Below, piece by piece: positions 45,601 to 56,900 of a stretch of 64,000 nucleotides of DNA. The DNA comes from Cristatella mucedo (lineage: Eukaryota > Bryozoa > Phylactolaemata > Cristatellidae). The notes below the pieces were generated by a model. That model saw only the letters and a program-made list of their open reading frames with translations, made no database searches and had not been told where the DNA came from. Numbering within the stretch: position 1 is the first letter of the stretch; each line of letters starts with the position of its first letter. The stretch covers positions 801,001 through 865,000 of the forward strand of contig WPIO01000028.1 of assembly GCA_009760855.2 (NCBI GenBank), given 5' to 3'. The position numbers and the translations under genes are program-made.

Positions 45601-48600
45601 TGTGCAATTATCGGTATTTCATAAGTAGCAAAGTTTAAAAGCAATATGGCTTTAGTTTCCTGCCATGTAACGCTATAAGTAACACATTCAGTTGAGTCGG
45701 CTTAACGAATTTTCATTACTACCTAGCCTGGTAAGTAAGTAATGATAGCCTGAACAGTAACCCTCTGTGAAGTCAGTGAAGTCCTGACGAAGAGGTTCAG
45801 TATAATCCCAAAAGGAATTAGCAGCATTTGGCTGGTCATTGCAAGGCTACACCATTAGTATACATCTCCAAGTTTTCCCTGTTGATGTCACTTGTTGTTT
45901 GCTAAACTGCAATTGTATCGTAATGCATTCATTTTTCTTACATTAACAAAATGTATACATGGGTACTTGATTGTCAACTGATAGTGGCCATTCACGGCCA
46001 CTTTGAATGTGAGTTCAAGGCATTTGCATAGAATCGGTGTGCTGGTGTCAAATGCACTGCTGAAATGTAGAGCTCGTAACTGTGGCAATCTTTACGAATT
46101 GCTGAAGCCTGGCTAGTCAGTTCGGTTAGTGACGACACACACGTTCATGTAGAGAAAGTGACCTAACCAGGCTGACTTGAGCTAGGCTTGGCGTGAGCTA
46201 GTCATGGCAACATATGCTGATTCGAGTAATTACAGGGTAACAATATGTAATACTAAGTATGTACACCTTTGTAGATATATTAGTATGTTTAATTTACTTG
46301 CTGTACTGAAATATAGCACCGATGCCTTTAAAAGAAATCAGTGGTAACGACAATGACAACTATTGCTTATTTCCGAACTCGAACCTGAATTGATCACATT
46401 TTGTAGTCGTACTGACATTCTTAAAAGCAGATTTTAACATCCAGCTCATGCATTAGTTGAACAAATTAAAGGCATTCACGAGCTTCAGTGCACTCAGCAA
46501 GTTCATATTCATTCATTTATTCTAGCATATTTTTCTGAAAGCATTTGAGCACATGCTTCTTCAAAGCCAATTGTTCTTGCACAAACACCTCCATGCATAC
46601 ATGAAGAACACCCAATTACCCGCACATACTCAATCGAAGTACACGTAGAAATTTTTAACTACCCTATACAATTTTTCGCCTACAATTTTTTTCAGGAAGA
46701 AAATCTGTGCTAATAAAGTATAGCAACTTACCACCACACCTTTTGAACAGTCTTGCATGTTAACCCAGTAATCTTTGTGATTCCAGATGCTCTCAATTTC
46801 ATGGTGGACGCTCAATTTCCTACCAGAGCATATAAGAGCATGCATTTCAAATCAATTTCATGGCGGACGCTCAATTTCCTACCAGAGCATATAAGAGCAT
46901 GCATGTCAAATCAATTTGTTGAGCGCCACTGCTACTAATGAACTGATAATAACAGTAATAAGATACCTATACACCTCCACAAAAGATCTAAATCTTTCTA
47001 GGCATTTATCTATGTTGGAAAAGAAGCATGTCAATTGATTAGCTATAGCATGCACAAGCACTCAAAAGTACAATTCACACGGACGGAGCAAATGCTGTGA
47101 GAAACAGACCGAATTGTAGCTTCTTGCTTAAATGCGAAGTCACTGGTCTGTGATGTCAAGTGATAATGGATTCCACACTTTGAGAGTCGATGAACTGAAG
47201 ATGCGGTTTGCTAAGGATTTGATATTCGCTTGTGACACGGCCAAAAACGACTCGAGTTCGAAGAGCATGTGGTGCCATGCGAAACCTGGTGAGGAACTAT
47301 TTTTGGTAGGTATACTGGAGCAACAAAATGAAGGACCCACAAGTGATTGAAGGATCTACAAGTGAGTTTTGCGGCTTTGAAGCTGAGATGCTGCTTGCTG
47401 GAAAACCAGTGCAGATCAGTGTGAAGTGGGATACTGTGGTAGTTGCAATGAGCCAACAGTAAGTGTCTCATGGCACTCGCAGGAAGACCTGCAATCAGTG
47501 AGTTACAGAATTACTCCGGTCAAATATATGGGTTGAAAATGTATAGCTGTAGTTACAGTTACTTCTGTCAAGTTTCTTAAAGCAAAAAACCAATGCTATA
47601 TGTGACCAGCTGCTGGTGGATGCAGCTAGAACATGGGTAGAATTGTGAGAGCAAACGAATCTCTGGATTAAATATGTAAAACGTAGCAAAAAGAAGTGTT
47701 GAGGCAGCCTTAAAGTCAAAGCCCGTTAGAATCTCACTTATCTAGGCAAGTTAAACCATCCAAATGACGATGGATTATCGATGATTCAAACGTCATTCTT
47801 CGTTCTTGTATGCTCTCATGTGGTAACCATAGCCTTTTTAGTTTTACTCTCTAATGTCCTGTGTGCATCGAACCGGCTGCATTCATTGGGACTGTCGGAT
47901 GATCAGGGCGATTGATAGCAACATTAAGGCGTGAGCAACATATTTCTCATTGGGTTTTTTTCTGTGCGTATAGGTACCTGTTAAAACCACTTTTAGCACA
48001 ACTTGGTTTTAAGCAAGCTCAGCGCCTCAGATGGGACCACTTTTTTAACTACAGCTGCGTTGGTAGAACCATCTCACCGCAATTCTGGCCTCCTCTTCTT
48101 TAACCTTTTTCTCAATTTCAGCCCTTTTTTCATTCTCGGACCGCCTCGACATCTTGATCTCATACTTGCTTCTTAGGTCCTTCGGTGGACGCACTGTGTA
48201 CTTTTTGAGCTCTTTCTTTCGTTCTTCTATTTTTTCCTACAAAGAGCAAATACACTGGACTGCATACACACGGCCAACTGGGCCAGCGATTTCCTTAAGA
48301 TGCGAGGAATAAAAAGTAGTTTCAGCAACCCTTCCGCTAACTTCAGACGATTGGGAATAAATTCGTACGAATAGTGCTTCTTGTGTCCTATGTGTATTAT
48401 GTCCTATCCTATCCTATGGCCTCACATGTGGTATGTTAACATAACTAGTTCAAATAGTGCCAGACAGCTACCTATTGCTTTGAAATGTTTAGGTTTTGAA
48501 TTTTTCCTAGTTAACGTGAATATACTAAAATTCATGCACTAATTTCATTGCCTCTTAATACACAGTGCAATGCAGCAGCTGAATTTACTCTTGCCGGACT

Positions 48601-51600
48601 AATACCGTTAGGTTTCGAGCAATAAGTACTCAGTTTTTCCTTCGTTGCGAATGAACTCAGTGCGGCCGGCTAGAACAGCTGTGTGAACTTAATCACTTCT
48701 TCTTCGTAAATTTGGACAGGTCCAAGAGCGATCGAATTTCAGCAGTAACACCATCACAGTTTACATAATGCTAGGTCATAGTAATGCATTTCATATTTTT
48801 GTAGACTCGATCATGTCTTGCCGAAGAAGAAGGCAAATGGAGCCTGCATAAGACTTTTTGTGAATAATGCTCTATGCAAGATGTCAGCCAACAAAAATAA
48901 TTTTATAGTTACTGTTCATCTCATCTGTTTCTTGAGAATGCTCGTGTCCTCGGTCAGAGAGATATTTCCATATTTCAACTCAACTCGTTACCAGGTTTCA
49001 CTTCTTTTCTTTTGGGACCACGAGGTTCTACATGTTGGTGTTTCTTAGATTTTTAGCTTTATCCTTTTCAATGCTTTCCTCAGTGCTGCTCTGCTTCACT
49101 GGAATGGCAATTAAAATTTCCAATTTTTACTCTAGCGTAAAAAACTGCAAACTGCATGCACACCGTTCACTTCTTATACTGAATCCCAAAAAAATATGGA
49201 TAGCCATTTCTTAACTATTAGCCTACCCTTTGCACAAGCAGATATTGCATTGGTGTTAAATAGGGTTGCTTTGGCTAAAACTTATGCTACCATGCAGTTT
49301 AAAGTTTACATTTGATTCTTAAAAAATTAATACAATTTTTAAATCAATTTCTCGTACAGGGCTAGGTAGCCGAGCATGTGGTAGGGGTCTATTATATTAA
49401 TGAGCTTTTCTATCCCAAGATAAAAAAAATAGCAAGAAATTGTGCCGTAAGTTTGCACTATGCCTCGATTGTAGGAGATAATTCGATCCGACCTCATCCC
49501 GTAGCACCTGCATTGTGTCGGCAGTTCACCTTCGTCGGCATTCCACGACCTAATCATTGGCATAATAAAAGATCCTGAGAGCATCAAAACACTATCTATT
49601 AAATTTACTTCCTAATAAGTCTTCGCATCGTACCACTACTCTGCTGACAGAAGTCGATTAGCTGCACCTCTGACAACCTCAAATCTCTCTGAGACTGTCT
49701 TTTCGGTTCATACTCTCCTAAATCTGGGAACTCACTTCCGATTCAAGTAGCGACATCTCAAGGCTGGAGGACATTTATAAAGAAGCTAACTCGACCTACT
49801 CTTCCTCGTAGCCGTGGCTCCAGCTGTTTGAGTTGTCCTTTTTGTGGTAATGCGTTCCAAAATTGAGCCTGCTATCACAAAATTGACATGGTTCCCTTTA
49901 AGCGAATATAGAGTGTCCAGAAAGAGATTTATTTCTCCTAAGGTGTTATGGAATTTTTGATTATTATTATTATTATTAGAATAAGGATACCAGAGGGCTT
50001 ACGCTGGCAAAAAGCACTGAATGCATTCGCAATGAAGGTGGTCGGAACCATCTCCAATGTCGGGTCTCGAACACTAAGCAGAAATCAACAAGGGCTCCGA
50101 GCAAGAGAAGAACTAACACCTTACCTAAGAAGTGAGCTATTCCGAGCAGTCCCACTGAGATAAGCATTAATTAGTGAGTTGGGGGTTGTGGGCAGAATGA
50201 TCTTGAATTGTTAATGCACCCAGACCGCTCAGAGCTCTGGCGTTTTTATGTTTTGATTTAACTATTCTGACAATGGCAACTGTTCAAGTGCAAGGAGTTA
50301 TATTTGACAAATTCCAAGTTCGCACCATAAAAAATAGCACCGGTTGTACTTTTGATCTATTAGCCAATCTTTCTGGTGATTATCTAAAGCCAATTCAGAC
50401 TCGCAGCTTCACGTGCTTTGGTTTTCCATAGATAGGCGCACCCAGTTGGGTGGAGGCATTTTTCTCTAAAGTAAGATTTTTCAAGCAATCGCCAATATTC
50501 GGCTGTGGGTTAGAGACTAGCGTTTTACGTCACCTTGAGAATTAGTCAGCCTATGGGTGGCTGCCAAACCTATCATTAAAAATTTAGTGTAAAGTTTGAA
50601 AATAATGTGATGACATTTTAATGCACTAAATATACCTCCTTTATAGAACACGTAAAGTTCCCAGAAAGAGATTAAGTTTTTTTGTAGGCCCTATACAAAT
50701 GCAATATCATTTCATCATACGCTTACATAGGCCAGTGCATTGGCATGGAGAATTGAGCAAGTGTATGCATACATGAATGCAATGCATAAGATTATGCAGG
50801 CACCATTGAAAGATGTGCTACTTTTACCTCTTCTTTTTTCACCAAAAGGGAGCAGACTTCTCTAGTAGTATCCATTAGGCAAATCTCTCGCGTTGCGTAG
50901 CCACTGACGACATAGGCATCGTAGCCTTGTGCAATTAGTAGCGAACACAGAATATTGCTGTATTCGAAGCAATGTCCTCTCTGCTGGTGCATCACTGTCG
51001 TCGGTGAGCGTAGACGCTTTGGCTGAGAAATAAATTAGCTCAAGCTCAACAGTTTTTAATGTCAATCGCCGTGTAATTGCCCGAGGCCAATTTTTTTCCG
51101 ATTGCCCGTGTTGACTACTACTCAGAGGAAACCTACCAGTTCAGTTGGTGGATTGAGTGGTTCCACGTTTAAATAATCCGCAACAAACTCGGCGCATGCG
51201 TCCCACTCGTAAAGCTCTATGAAAGGTAGCTGAGTTGATCTGACAGTCGTGCAGACAAATTTCTAAAGTAAATAACGCAGTAAGGCAGGCTCAATTCAAT
51301 ACATTGAGTAGCAAAAAAGTACAAAGTCTGTATAATGCGGGATTTACCCTGGGATACTTTATTCTAAATCAGCTATTTACGATAAGCAACTCTTCGGAAT
51401 CGAGCTCGGTATGAGAAAGATGCATGAGAAAGATGCGACTCATTACTGTCTAAAGAGAAATAAGTTTGAAGGCGGAGAGACTACAACTACCACACGAAAT
51501 TAACGCACCAACACACTTACCTCCGTTCCGCACTCGTTTAGTGGATTTAGCAAGAGTGGTTTCCTATCTCTGTAAAGGTGAACGTACTGGCGTCTGAAGT

Positions 51601-51978
51601 TTTCGGCAAACGCGAGCACGAGCTCCTCCGTGGGACTGTTAATCCGATATTGATTTGGAAACTGCGATTCATCGTACTTCATGTGTTGCCAACTTCAATG
51701 AATATAAGCAGTGACATGAATTCGCTTTCAGATGCTAAGAATGTGCTCGCACGCGTTCAGAGTATTTACCTGTCAATTTCAGGTGCGACGACCCGTATCT
51801 TTTCCAACTCCTTTTTTAGCGCAAGTGCTTCCGGTGACAGCACCGGCTCTGGAGGTTTCGCAGATTCAGGAGCACTTTCTGGAACGGTTTTATCTTGCTC
51901 TTCATCTCCATTTTCCTCCAGTGCCCCCTCGCTGTCCAGGCCGTCCGCTGCAACCTCCTCGTTATCAGCGCCCGCCAT
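39162..51978 (-). CDS. DRC7: DRC7 (CCDC135/lobo), nexin-dynein regulatory complex subunit 7
   Basis: DRC7 is an axonemal protein of the nexin-dynein regulatory complex, needed for motile cilia and sperm flagella. Exons in transcript order, high to low coordinates: 51978-51770, 51692-51521, 51262-51137, 51022-50828, 48236-48078, 46819-46732, 45545-45356, 44368-44240, 44153-44025, 42610-42381, 42190-41975, 41742-41632, 41091-40981, 40853-40659 and 39389-39162. They encode about 829 residues; human DRC7 is 874. Phase closes at every junction except 48078/46819, where one exon of roughly 40 codons appears to be missing. The start is the ATG at 51978, which opens an acidic N-terminus as in other DRC7 proteins. 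The stop is TGA at 39164-39162. Confidence 0.93.
39475..39558. repeat. (CT)n microsatellite, about 84 bp
   Basis: CT on the plus strand, hence GA in the DRC7 transcript. It is 86 bp upstream of the last DRC7 exon's acceptor. Confidence 0.97.
39688..39818 (+). mobile_element. SINE-A
   Basis: It contains gggtcatgggctcgagccct (B box), then gatattaagttctcttaagg and cactatgcgaatgaatt (LINE-like tail). It lies in the last DRC7 intron, opposite to the gene. Confidence 0.7.
43070..43880 (+). mobile_element. LINE fragment with RT C-terminus
   Basis: The reading FSLDDLITSTVKSAHSNRCN at about 43160 corresponds to [20 protein letters not shown] of the minus-strand copy at 16783-17343. The terminal core (gtgtctagaagcagattag) and ATT tail lie at 43825-43880. 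It is decayed, with many stops. Confidence 0.65.
44025..48236 (-). CDS. DRC7: DRC7 exons: basic coiled coil and central domain
   Basis: Exon 48236-48078 encodes KKELKKYTVRPPKDLRSKYE followed by a charged coiled coil. Exon 46819-46732 has IESIWNHKDYWVNMQDC. Exon 45545-45356 has LKFDLNDCTLWEYMFL, an acidic loop and LPQSWCEPIEI. Exon 44368-44240 has MRCPHGKKTKYFKKAKLEKF and GLVARLSAYDDYE. Exon 44153-44025 has LVKEFYSHRYDHLYLKTHNL and GRSHALR. Each matches the DRC7 order. The segment expected between the first two (a conserved Trp-Val region, then a FFIEP-like motif) was not found. Confidence 0.88.
44890..45280. other. GC-rich island in a DRC7 intron, unassigned
   Basis: It is far more GC-rich than the AT-rich intron around it. 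Open reading is possible on both strands: plus 44916-45110 with RRPPERWLRPPEKRG, and minus 45277-44841. A CAATAAAG string occurs at the right end (45255-45262). It could be a retroelement or retrocopy scrap, for example the proline/arginine-rich tail of an LTR-element polyprotein. The evidence is thin. Confidence 0.3.
46794..46911. repeat. 59-bp tandem duplication over a DRC7 splice acceptor
   Basis: Units 46794-46852 and 46853-46911 differ at two positions (gtgg/gcgg and atttc/atgtc). On the minus strand each unit contains the same CTGGTAG acceptor. The lower-coordinate copy supplies the acceptor and the first bases of the exon 46819-46732. Confidence 0.9.
46820..48077 (-). other. DRC7 intron interval lacking an expected exon
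   Basis: This interval holds an antisense-oriented LINE fragment (about 47000-47540) and the upstream half of a 59-bp tandem duplication. Flanking exons leave 0 and require 2 carried-over bases, so at least one coding exon is expected here. I read the minus strand in three frames and found no segment resembling the missing DRC7 part. Confidence 0.6.
47000..47540 (-). mobile_element. LINE fragment in a DRC7 intron
   Basis: The minus-strand frame around 47471-47211 reads HLLLAHCNYHSIPLHTDLHW and PVYLPKIVPHQ, corresponding to the RT C-terminus of the other copies. The 3' side reaches the terminal core near 47000. It occupies the interval where the missing DRC7 exon is expected. Confidence 0.6.
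49580..49977 (+). mobile_element. LINE 3' portion
   Basis: It shows decayed RT C-terminus text, then a terminal core (gtgtccagaaagagatttat, ctcctaaggtgttatgg) and an ATT tail. It is opposite to DRC7. Confidence 0.6.
50640..50705 (+). mobile_element. LINE or SINE-A terminal core fragment
   Basis: Only the shared 3' core remains (ttcccagaaagagattaag, then ccctatacaaatgc). It is too short to say which element it came from. Confidence 0.45.
50828..51978 (-). CDS. DRC7: DRC7 exons 1-4: acidic N-terminus and transglutaminase-like core
   Basis: Exon 1 encodes an acidic leader and LALKKELEKIRVV. Exon 2 has FAENFRRQYVHLYRDRKPLL and LNPLNECGTE. Exon 3 has IELYEWDACAEFVADYL. Exon 4 has QQRGHCFEYSNILCSLLIAQ, GYDAYVVSGYATREIC and MDTTREVC. 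This is the transglutaminase-like fold typical of DRC7. The RGHC cysteine (codon 50971-50969, about residue 187) sits at the position of the papain/transglutaminase nucleophile. I infer no enzymatic activity, since in this family the fold is thought to be structural. Donors are GTAAAT, GTAAGT, GTAGGT and GTAAAA. Confidence 0.94.
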
Positions 51979-53993
51979 GGCTGTGGGCCTTGCTGGTTAC
52001 CGAGCAACGCAACCGCCGGCCGGTACGACAGTCGTGAAGTTCGCGTATCCTACCTAAAATTAAAGTAAAGACTCTTCTATAAGGTAAATACAAAATAGTC
52101 ACGTAAATATTGATTTCCTATCATTAAATATTTTTAAATCATAAATAACTGGGTATATACTGTCGTTAACCGCTGACTCGGGGGAGGATGGGCCAGTTGT
52201 GACCCCTCAAACTGCTCCAGTGGTGTGCTGCGCGTTAGAGGTCATGCTGACATCAATAAAAATGCTGAAAGAGTATAAATTTATGTATTTAATTAATATA
52301 AACCGAGATCATGGCTAGATTTGAATCAGAATTAATCGTAAACAGCAACGTCTTACTACAGGTCACGGAGCCTTTTGTCCCGCAACCTCGTGGCTGCTGG
52401 TCGCCGTTGTGCGGCCGCGTGCTCGGCTGTTCAAAAACCTTCCCCCTTTTCGAATTGTATGATGTCTGACCACGAAGCTCTTCGGGCAAAAGAGGCATCT
52501 ATATTCTGTGGCTGCTTTAATGGCGTCGATGCGAGAAACAGTTCGTCCGCAGAGCTACCCGAATGCGGCTCCGGTAGGCCACGTCCGTTGATTGTAGCTC
52601 GTGCTCCGTTGCAACGTTCCCTGTTTGGCATGCACTGTCTTGCTTCATAACCTTTGATACCTATTTTTACGCCACAGTAGCGCGTCAATCCAAGCGTCAG
52701 CCGTTCCTCTGTGTGCGGCGCGTATTAGTCTTGAACTTGTTGCTGGAGCGCACCTCGGCATCGGATACTGATCTGCGTCATGTAATCGACGCTTTTCCCT
52801 AGAAGTCTTCGATTGAGAAACTTTTGTGTCATCAACGCCTAGCTCCGGAGAAATATATTGCCAGTTGCGATACCGTGCGAATGCCCGATGCCGTGTGAAT
52901 GCAGCACTTCTGTGTCGCCTCGCTGCTTTCCATATTTGTGAAACTAACCTCTGCCTAGCACCCGCGGCGTTGAGCAAGACTGTATGACCTTGTAAAAGCA
53001 GGCAAGTGTGCGGTTGTCGGCCAGCTGCCTCGCCAGGGATCTCGCACTTAACACGACTGTGTGGACGCCTTCGGCGCAAGGTGATCATGTGACAGAACTA
53101 ATTTTGCTATGCTAGCTTCTTGGGCAAAGAAGCTTGAAAGCAAGCGAGCAGCGTAAGTGCTGACCAGTGCCAAATATTGGTACGTGATTTGAGTTATTGC
53201 CCTTGCTCGCCTTGTTATCCTTACTTGCCACATTGACTCCTGACGCACTAGTCAACTAATCTTGCTGTGTAACGTGCCTTTGTGCTAGAAGAAGCCTGCT
53301 CTGCAGAAAAAGGGCAGCTCACCTGGGCTTAGGAGGGTGGGTCCTGAGAATGGCATGAGAACCGCATGCTATCTCAGACAAAGCTTCTGACTGCAGGTGA
53401 GCTAGAGCAACGTTGCTAGTGAAGGCTGGCCTTGCTATTTTCTTGCCGCTCGCCTTTAGCACTGCCTTAAGAGTAAGGTATGAGATTGCTGAAGGATCGG
53501 CTAGACATAGTCCTCTGTTCGGGTTCAGCTGACCGTGCTGTTCTTGGCATGACGTCTTATCTAACCCCTTCCTGAGCCCAGCTGTAGGTCTCGAAGTTAC
53601 AGCTTCTTCCTCTTGCTGCTCTGATTTGAACACTTTCCAGGCAGATGGCAAAACTGTTTACCTTGCTCTCCAGTTACGGTTGAGGGAGGGGGCTGTGGCA
53701 AGGTTGTGGTCGGGGGCTCTTTTAATCGAGTTGTGGTCACACTTGCTCTCTCTCTCTCTTCGGAAATGCTGGGCCTATTATGGCCCTCTTGGTGGGCAGT
53801 GGCTGAATGGATTGTCTCAATAAGAAGAGCATTGCACCAAGTGATCCTTCAACCTCTCTCAGCCCAGGTATTGGATGATAGGTTGCAGTTAGGCTGCTTC
53901 ATTACTTATTCTATCCTTCACCCATCTATGGTGGTAGTGCTGATCGGTGCATGTGTGAAAGGCCGTGCCTATGTTCGTCGTGTTTCATTGCAG
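51979..53993. other. Divergent intergenic region between DRC7 and gene 3
   Basis: It holds the RFX-type X-box at 51996-52008 and probably the promoters of both genes. Short ORFs at 52375-52650 (+) and 52645-53088 (-) overlap other frames and show no recognisable similarity. A possible small in-phase exon of gene 3 lies at 53825-53867. Confidence 0.45.
51996..52008 (+). promoter_or_regulatory. RFX X-box motif upstream of DRC7
   Basis: The sequence GTTACC-G-AGCAAC fits the X-box consensus GTNRCC-N(0-3)-RGYAAC exactly. It ends 18 bp upstream of the DRC7 start codon. RFX factors binding X-boxes close to the start control many ciliary genes in animals, so this site fits the gene beside it. That it is functional is inference. 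Confidence 0.65.
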
Positions 53994-56900
53994 TAAATGA
54001 CATGATATCGCACATAGCTGGCTGTGACTGGGGGAACGTCCTGGCCGACAGTACCTGCCGACAGGCTCTGCAACGCGTGCTGCACGTGCAGCAATTTGAT
54101 GCAGCTGCCTCGGCAGCTTGTGTCGACTACTCGGGGTAAGCGATTCTCAATCAAATTGCCGGCACCGACTCTTGGTGTATGCCTTTTCACCCTGATCGAG
54201 CTCTGCTGGATCTCATTCCCTGTGGCAGTGAGGAACCCCCAAAGTCGGTCAGTCAGTGTGACCTTAATCATTTATTTGTGCTAGATGGAGTCGGCCCACA
54301 TGACTGGGTGCTCCTGTTTATTTCCCATGGATTTGCATGAGCAGGTCCAGCTGGCAATGATAGCTTCTGCTTCTACACCCGGAATGATTTGCATTTTTGA
54401 TGCTGTCGATACCAGCAGCATCTCGGGACACCTCCCTAAAGCTGAGCTTGCTCATGCATGAACACAGGAGACAGTGTCGGTCCCCACGGTGCTGGTTACC
54501 TTTAAGGCAGAGGAGGTGAAAACAGTCTTACACATGCCACCCACTCTTCAGATTCAAGTCGTTTAGCTATGCATCGAACTAACCCCAAATACTGTGCAGA
54601 CCGTGCCTTCAGTTCATATGCTCTCAGAGCCTGCAACTCACTACCATGGTAGCCCAGGAGGTAATGTGTTTGCTCTTCACTACCCCTGAGTCGTCGGTTC
54701 GAGTCCTGAAATGGTCGATCCTTTATTGACCACTGGAAGTAGTGGTGTTAGCCGTAAAGGTTCTTCTGTTGCTAAATAAAATGACATGTTAAATCAGCTT
54801 ACCTATATTACCTCTTATTTTATCAGCCCAGCCAATAGCACCATCGCCTGCTGTTTACATTGCTTTAAACCTGCTGTTGTGCCATTTCTCATCTAGTGCT
54901 GCTATTAGCTGGTATCATCCTGCTGTGTGTCTCTTGAGTGACACTGTTACAGCAGTCCTGTACTGCTGTGCCGTGTTCATAAGTTAAAAATGTGCCCATT
55001 GGGTGTGTTACTGCAAATTAGGCACCATCTAGAAGTAGCCTACTGTATTTCATCTCGCCTCTAGGAGTGCTTACTGTGGTTGGATGCTTGTTTCTTTCAC
55101 TTTAGGTCGCATGAACAAAAAAGCTCACTTTTTGCACGCATTGCTCACGGCACCTGCACACATGCTGTATTTTCGGCTGCTCGCATGGCCTATGCACTCA
55201 CTCTTGCACTTGTGTGATTTATGCGATCGTGTTTTGGGTGCATTAGTAGCCAAGTTCACAGACCCCCCCTGGTAGAGAATGGTGAAGCATCTGCCCTGTG
55301 TAGCCCACTAGCTACAGTGCTCTGGTGGCAACGAACGGCAAGCTGCTTGCATTTATCCCGCAGGCCTTCGGATTCCACATGAATGTTGCTAGTCTTCATT
55401 CGAGAGGGTGTGGCACGACTTTGCTGCCACCTAGCTGCTAGGACTTGCTTCGCCCCAGTTCTTCGATTCGTTTCGGTCATTTTCTACCGGTAGCAGCACG
55501 ACTGCCTCGCGAGCATTGGCTAATGTGGTGCATCGCCAAACTGGCTATTGGCAGACAGCGGTGAGGGAAGTGACCATCGCGGACCGTAGGCATGCTGGCT
55601 TCCCAGGAATGTGAGCACAGTGACCGATCGTACTTACTGAGTCTTAACAAGTGGCTAAGGCTGAAACTGATTTAGAAGCGTAATTTTTTTCGACTCAGTC
55701 GCTACTGTACCTTGTGTACACAGCGACGCTGGAGGTACGATGTCCTTCCCCAACCGGACTCGAAGTATGCTAAGCACGTGACTCATGGCAGCCATCTAGT
55801 CATCAGCCATCAGCTAACTAGTCGGAAACCTACGATGTTCGTGTGAGCACGAGTCATGTGACCGTATCATAGACGCACTCCTTACTTTCGGCTAGGTACA
55901 GTATGCCTGCTACGCCTCGTTCAATACAGCCGAAGTCGTTCTTGAAACCCAAATCGGAGGGGGTGCTTTATCATTCATCGTACTCTCTTCGTCACGTCGC
56001 ATAGTGGCCCCCCACAAAGTCAATGTTCTGAGAAGCTGGTTTGACATCCCTTGTTGAGCTTTTCCAAGCTTGTGCATGCTGCCACTAACCACACGTGCAT
56101 ACTGACCCTGTGCATGCCACCCCTAACCATGCTATTCATGTTGCTTATCAAGCATGATATTACTCACCATTCAATCGCGGCTCCTTTTGCAGCAAATGTA
56201 GAGCACCTAGAAAGAGATTGAGTTCTCTGAGGGTGCTTTATTGAGTGCATTATTATTATTATTATTCTGCAAGTCTGTAGAAGGCACGTAGTGAGTTGAG
56301 AGCCATTATTTTATTGGCTGGTGCTTCTTTGTAATATGAGCTCGAGTCCACGTCTGTCTGCCATCTGTAGTCTCTGGAACTCTGTGGCAGGTGTACATAC
56401 AGCTGCATTGACAGGTGCTTGCCCCGACCAAGGTCTGGCTAAGGTCGTGGGCTCGAATCCCAAGGCATATGTGAAGCGCCTGAATAGTGATTAAGCTCTC
56501 TTGGGGCGCCATACAAATGAACTATATTATTTCTGTATCATTCTCATTCCATATCGACCTTCTGTTAGTCTGCTGCCCGTCGTCTGCGCGTGATCGTCCT
56601 AGGTGACCGGCGTGGTTTGTACTTATAATTTTTAGAAACCTTCATTTGCTGCTTGTGGCTGTTGGGAGCCTTCAGGCCTTCCAACAACTGAACTATACAG
56701 GCCCGAGCAATCTATCTGACCAGTCTTTTGGCCTCAGTCAAGCGTTTGGTGGGGCTTCGGTAAGCACCAGCTTGCGTGCAGTGTTTTTGCTTTTTTTTTC
56801 CTGATTCGGTATATAGATTGTTGTGAAAGTTGACTCACTCACATGCTATTGGCTCTTGGATTAAGTTGTAGCCTGGGGTGGCTGTCATTTTGCATGCCTG

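Larger units (their letters stand above)
48237..50827 (-). other. DRC7 intron (2.6 kb)
   Basis: It contains two LINE 3' ends in the opposite orientation (about 49580-49977 and 50640-50705). No exon-like segment was seen in the rest. Confidence 0.6.

Noticed and set aside
51578-52057. 159-codon plus-strand ORF
   Set aside because: It is the antisense shadow of DRC7 exons 1 and 2.
52375-53088. Short ORFs on both strands upstream of DRC7
   Set aside because: They overlap, lack similarity I can recognise and have no consistent splice structure.
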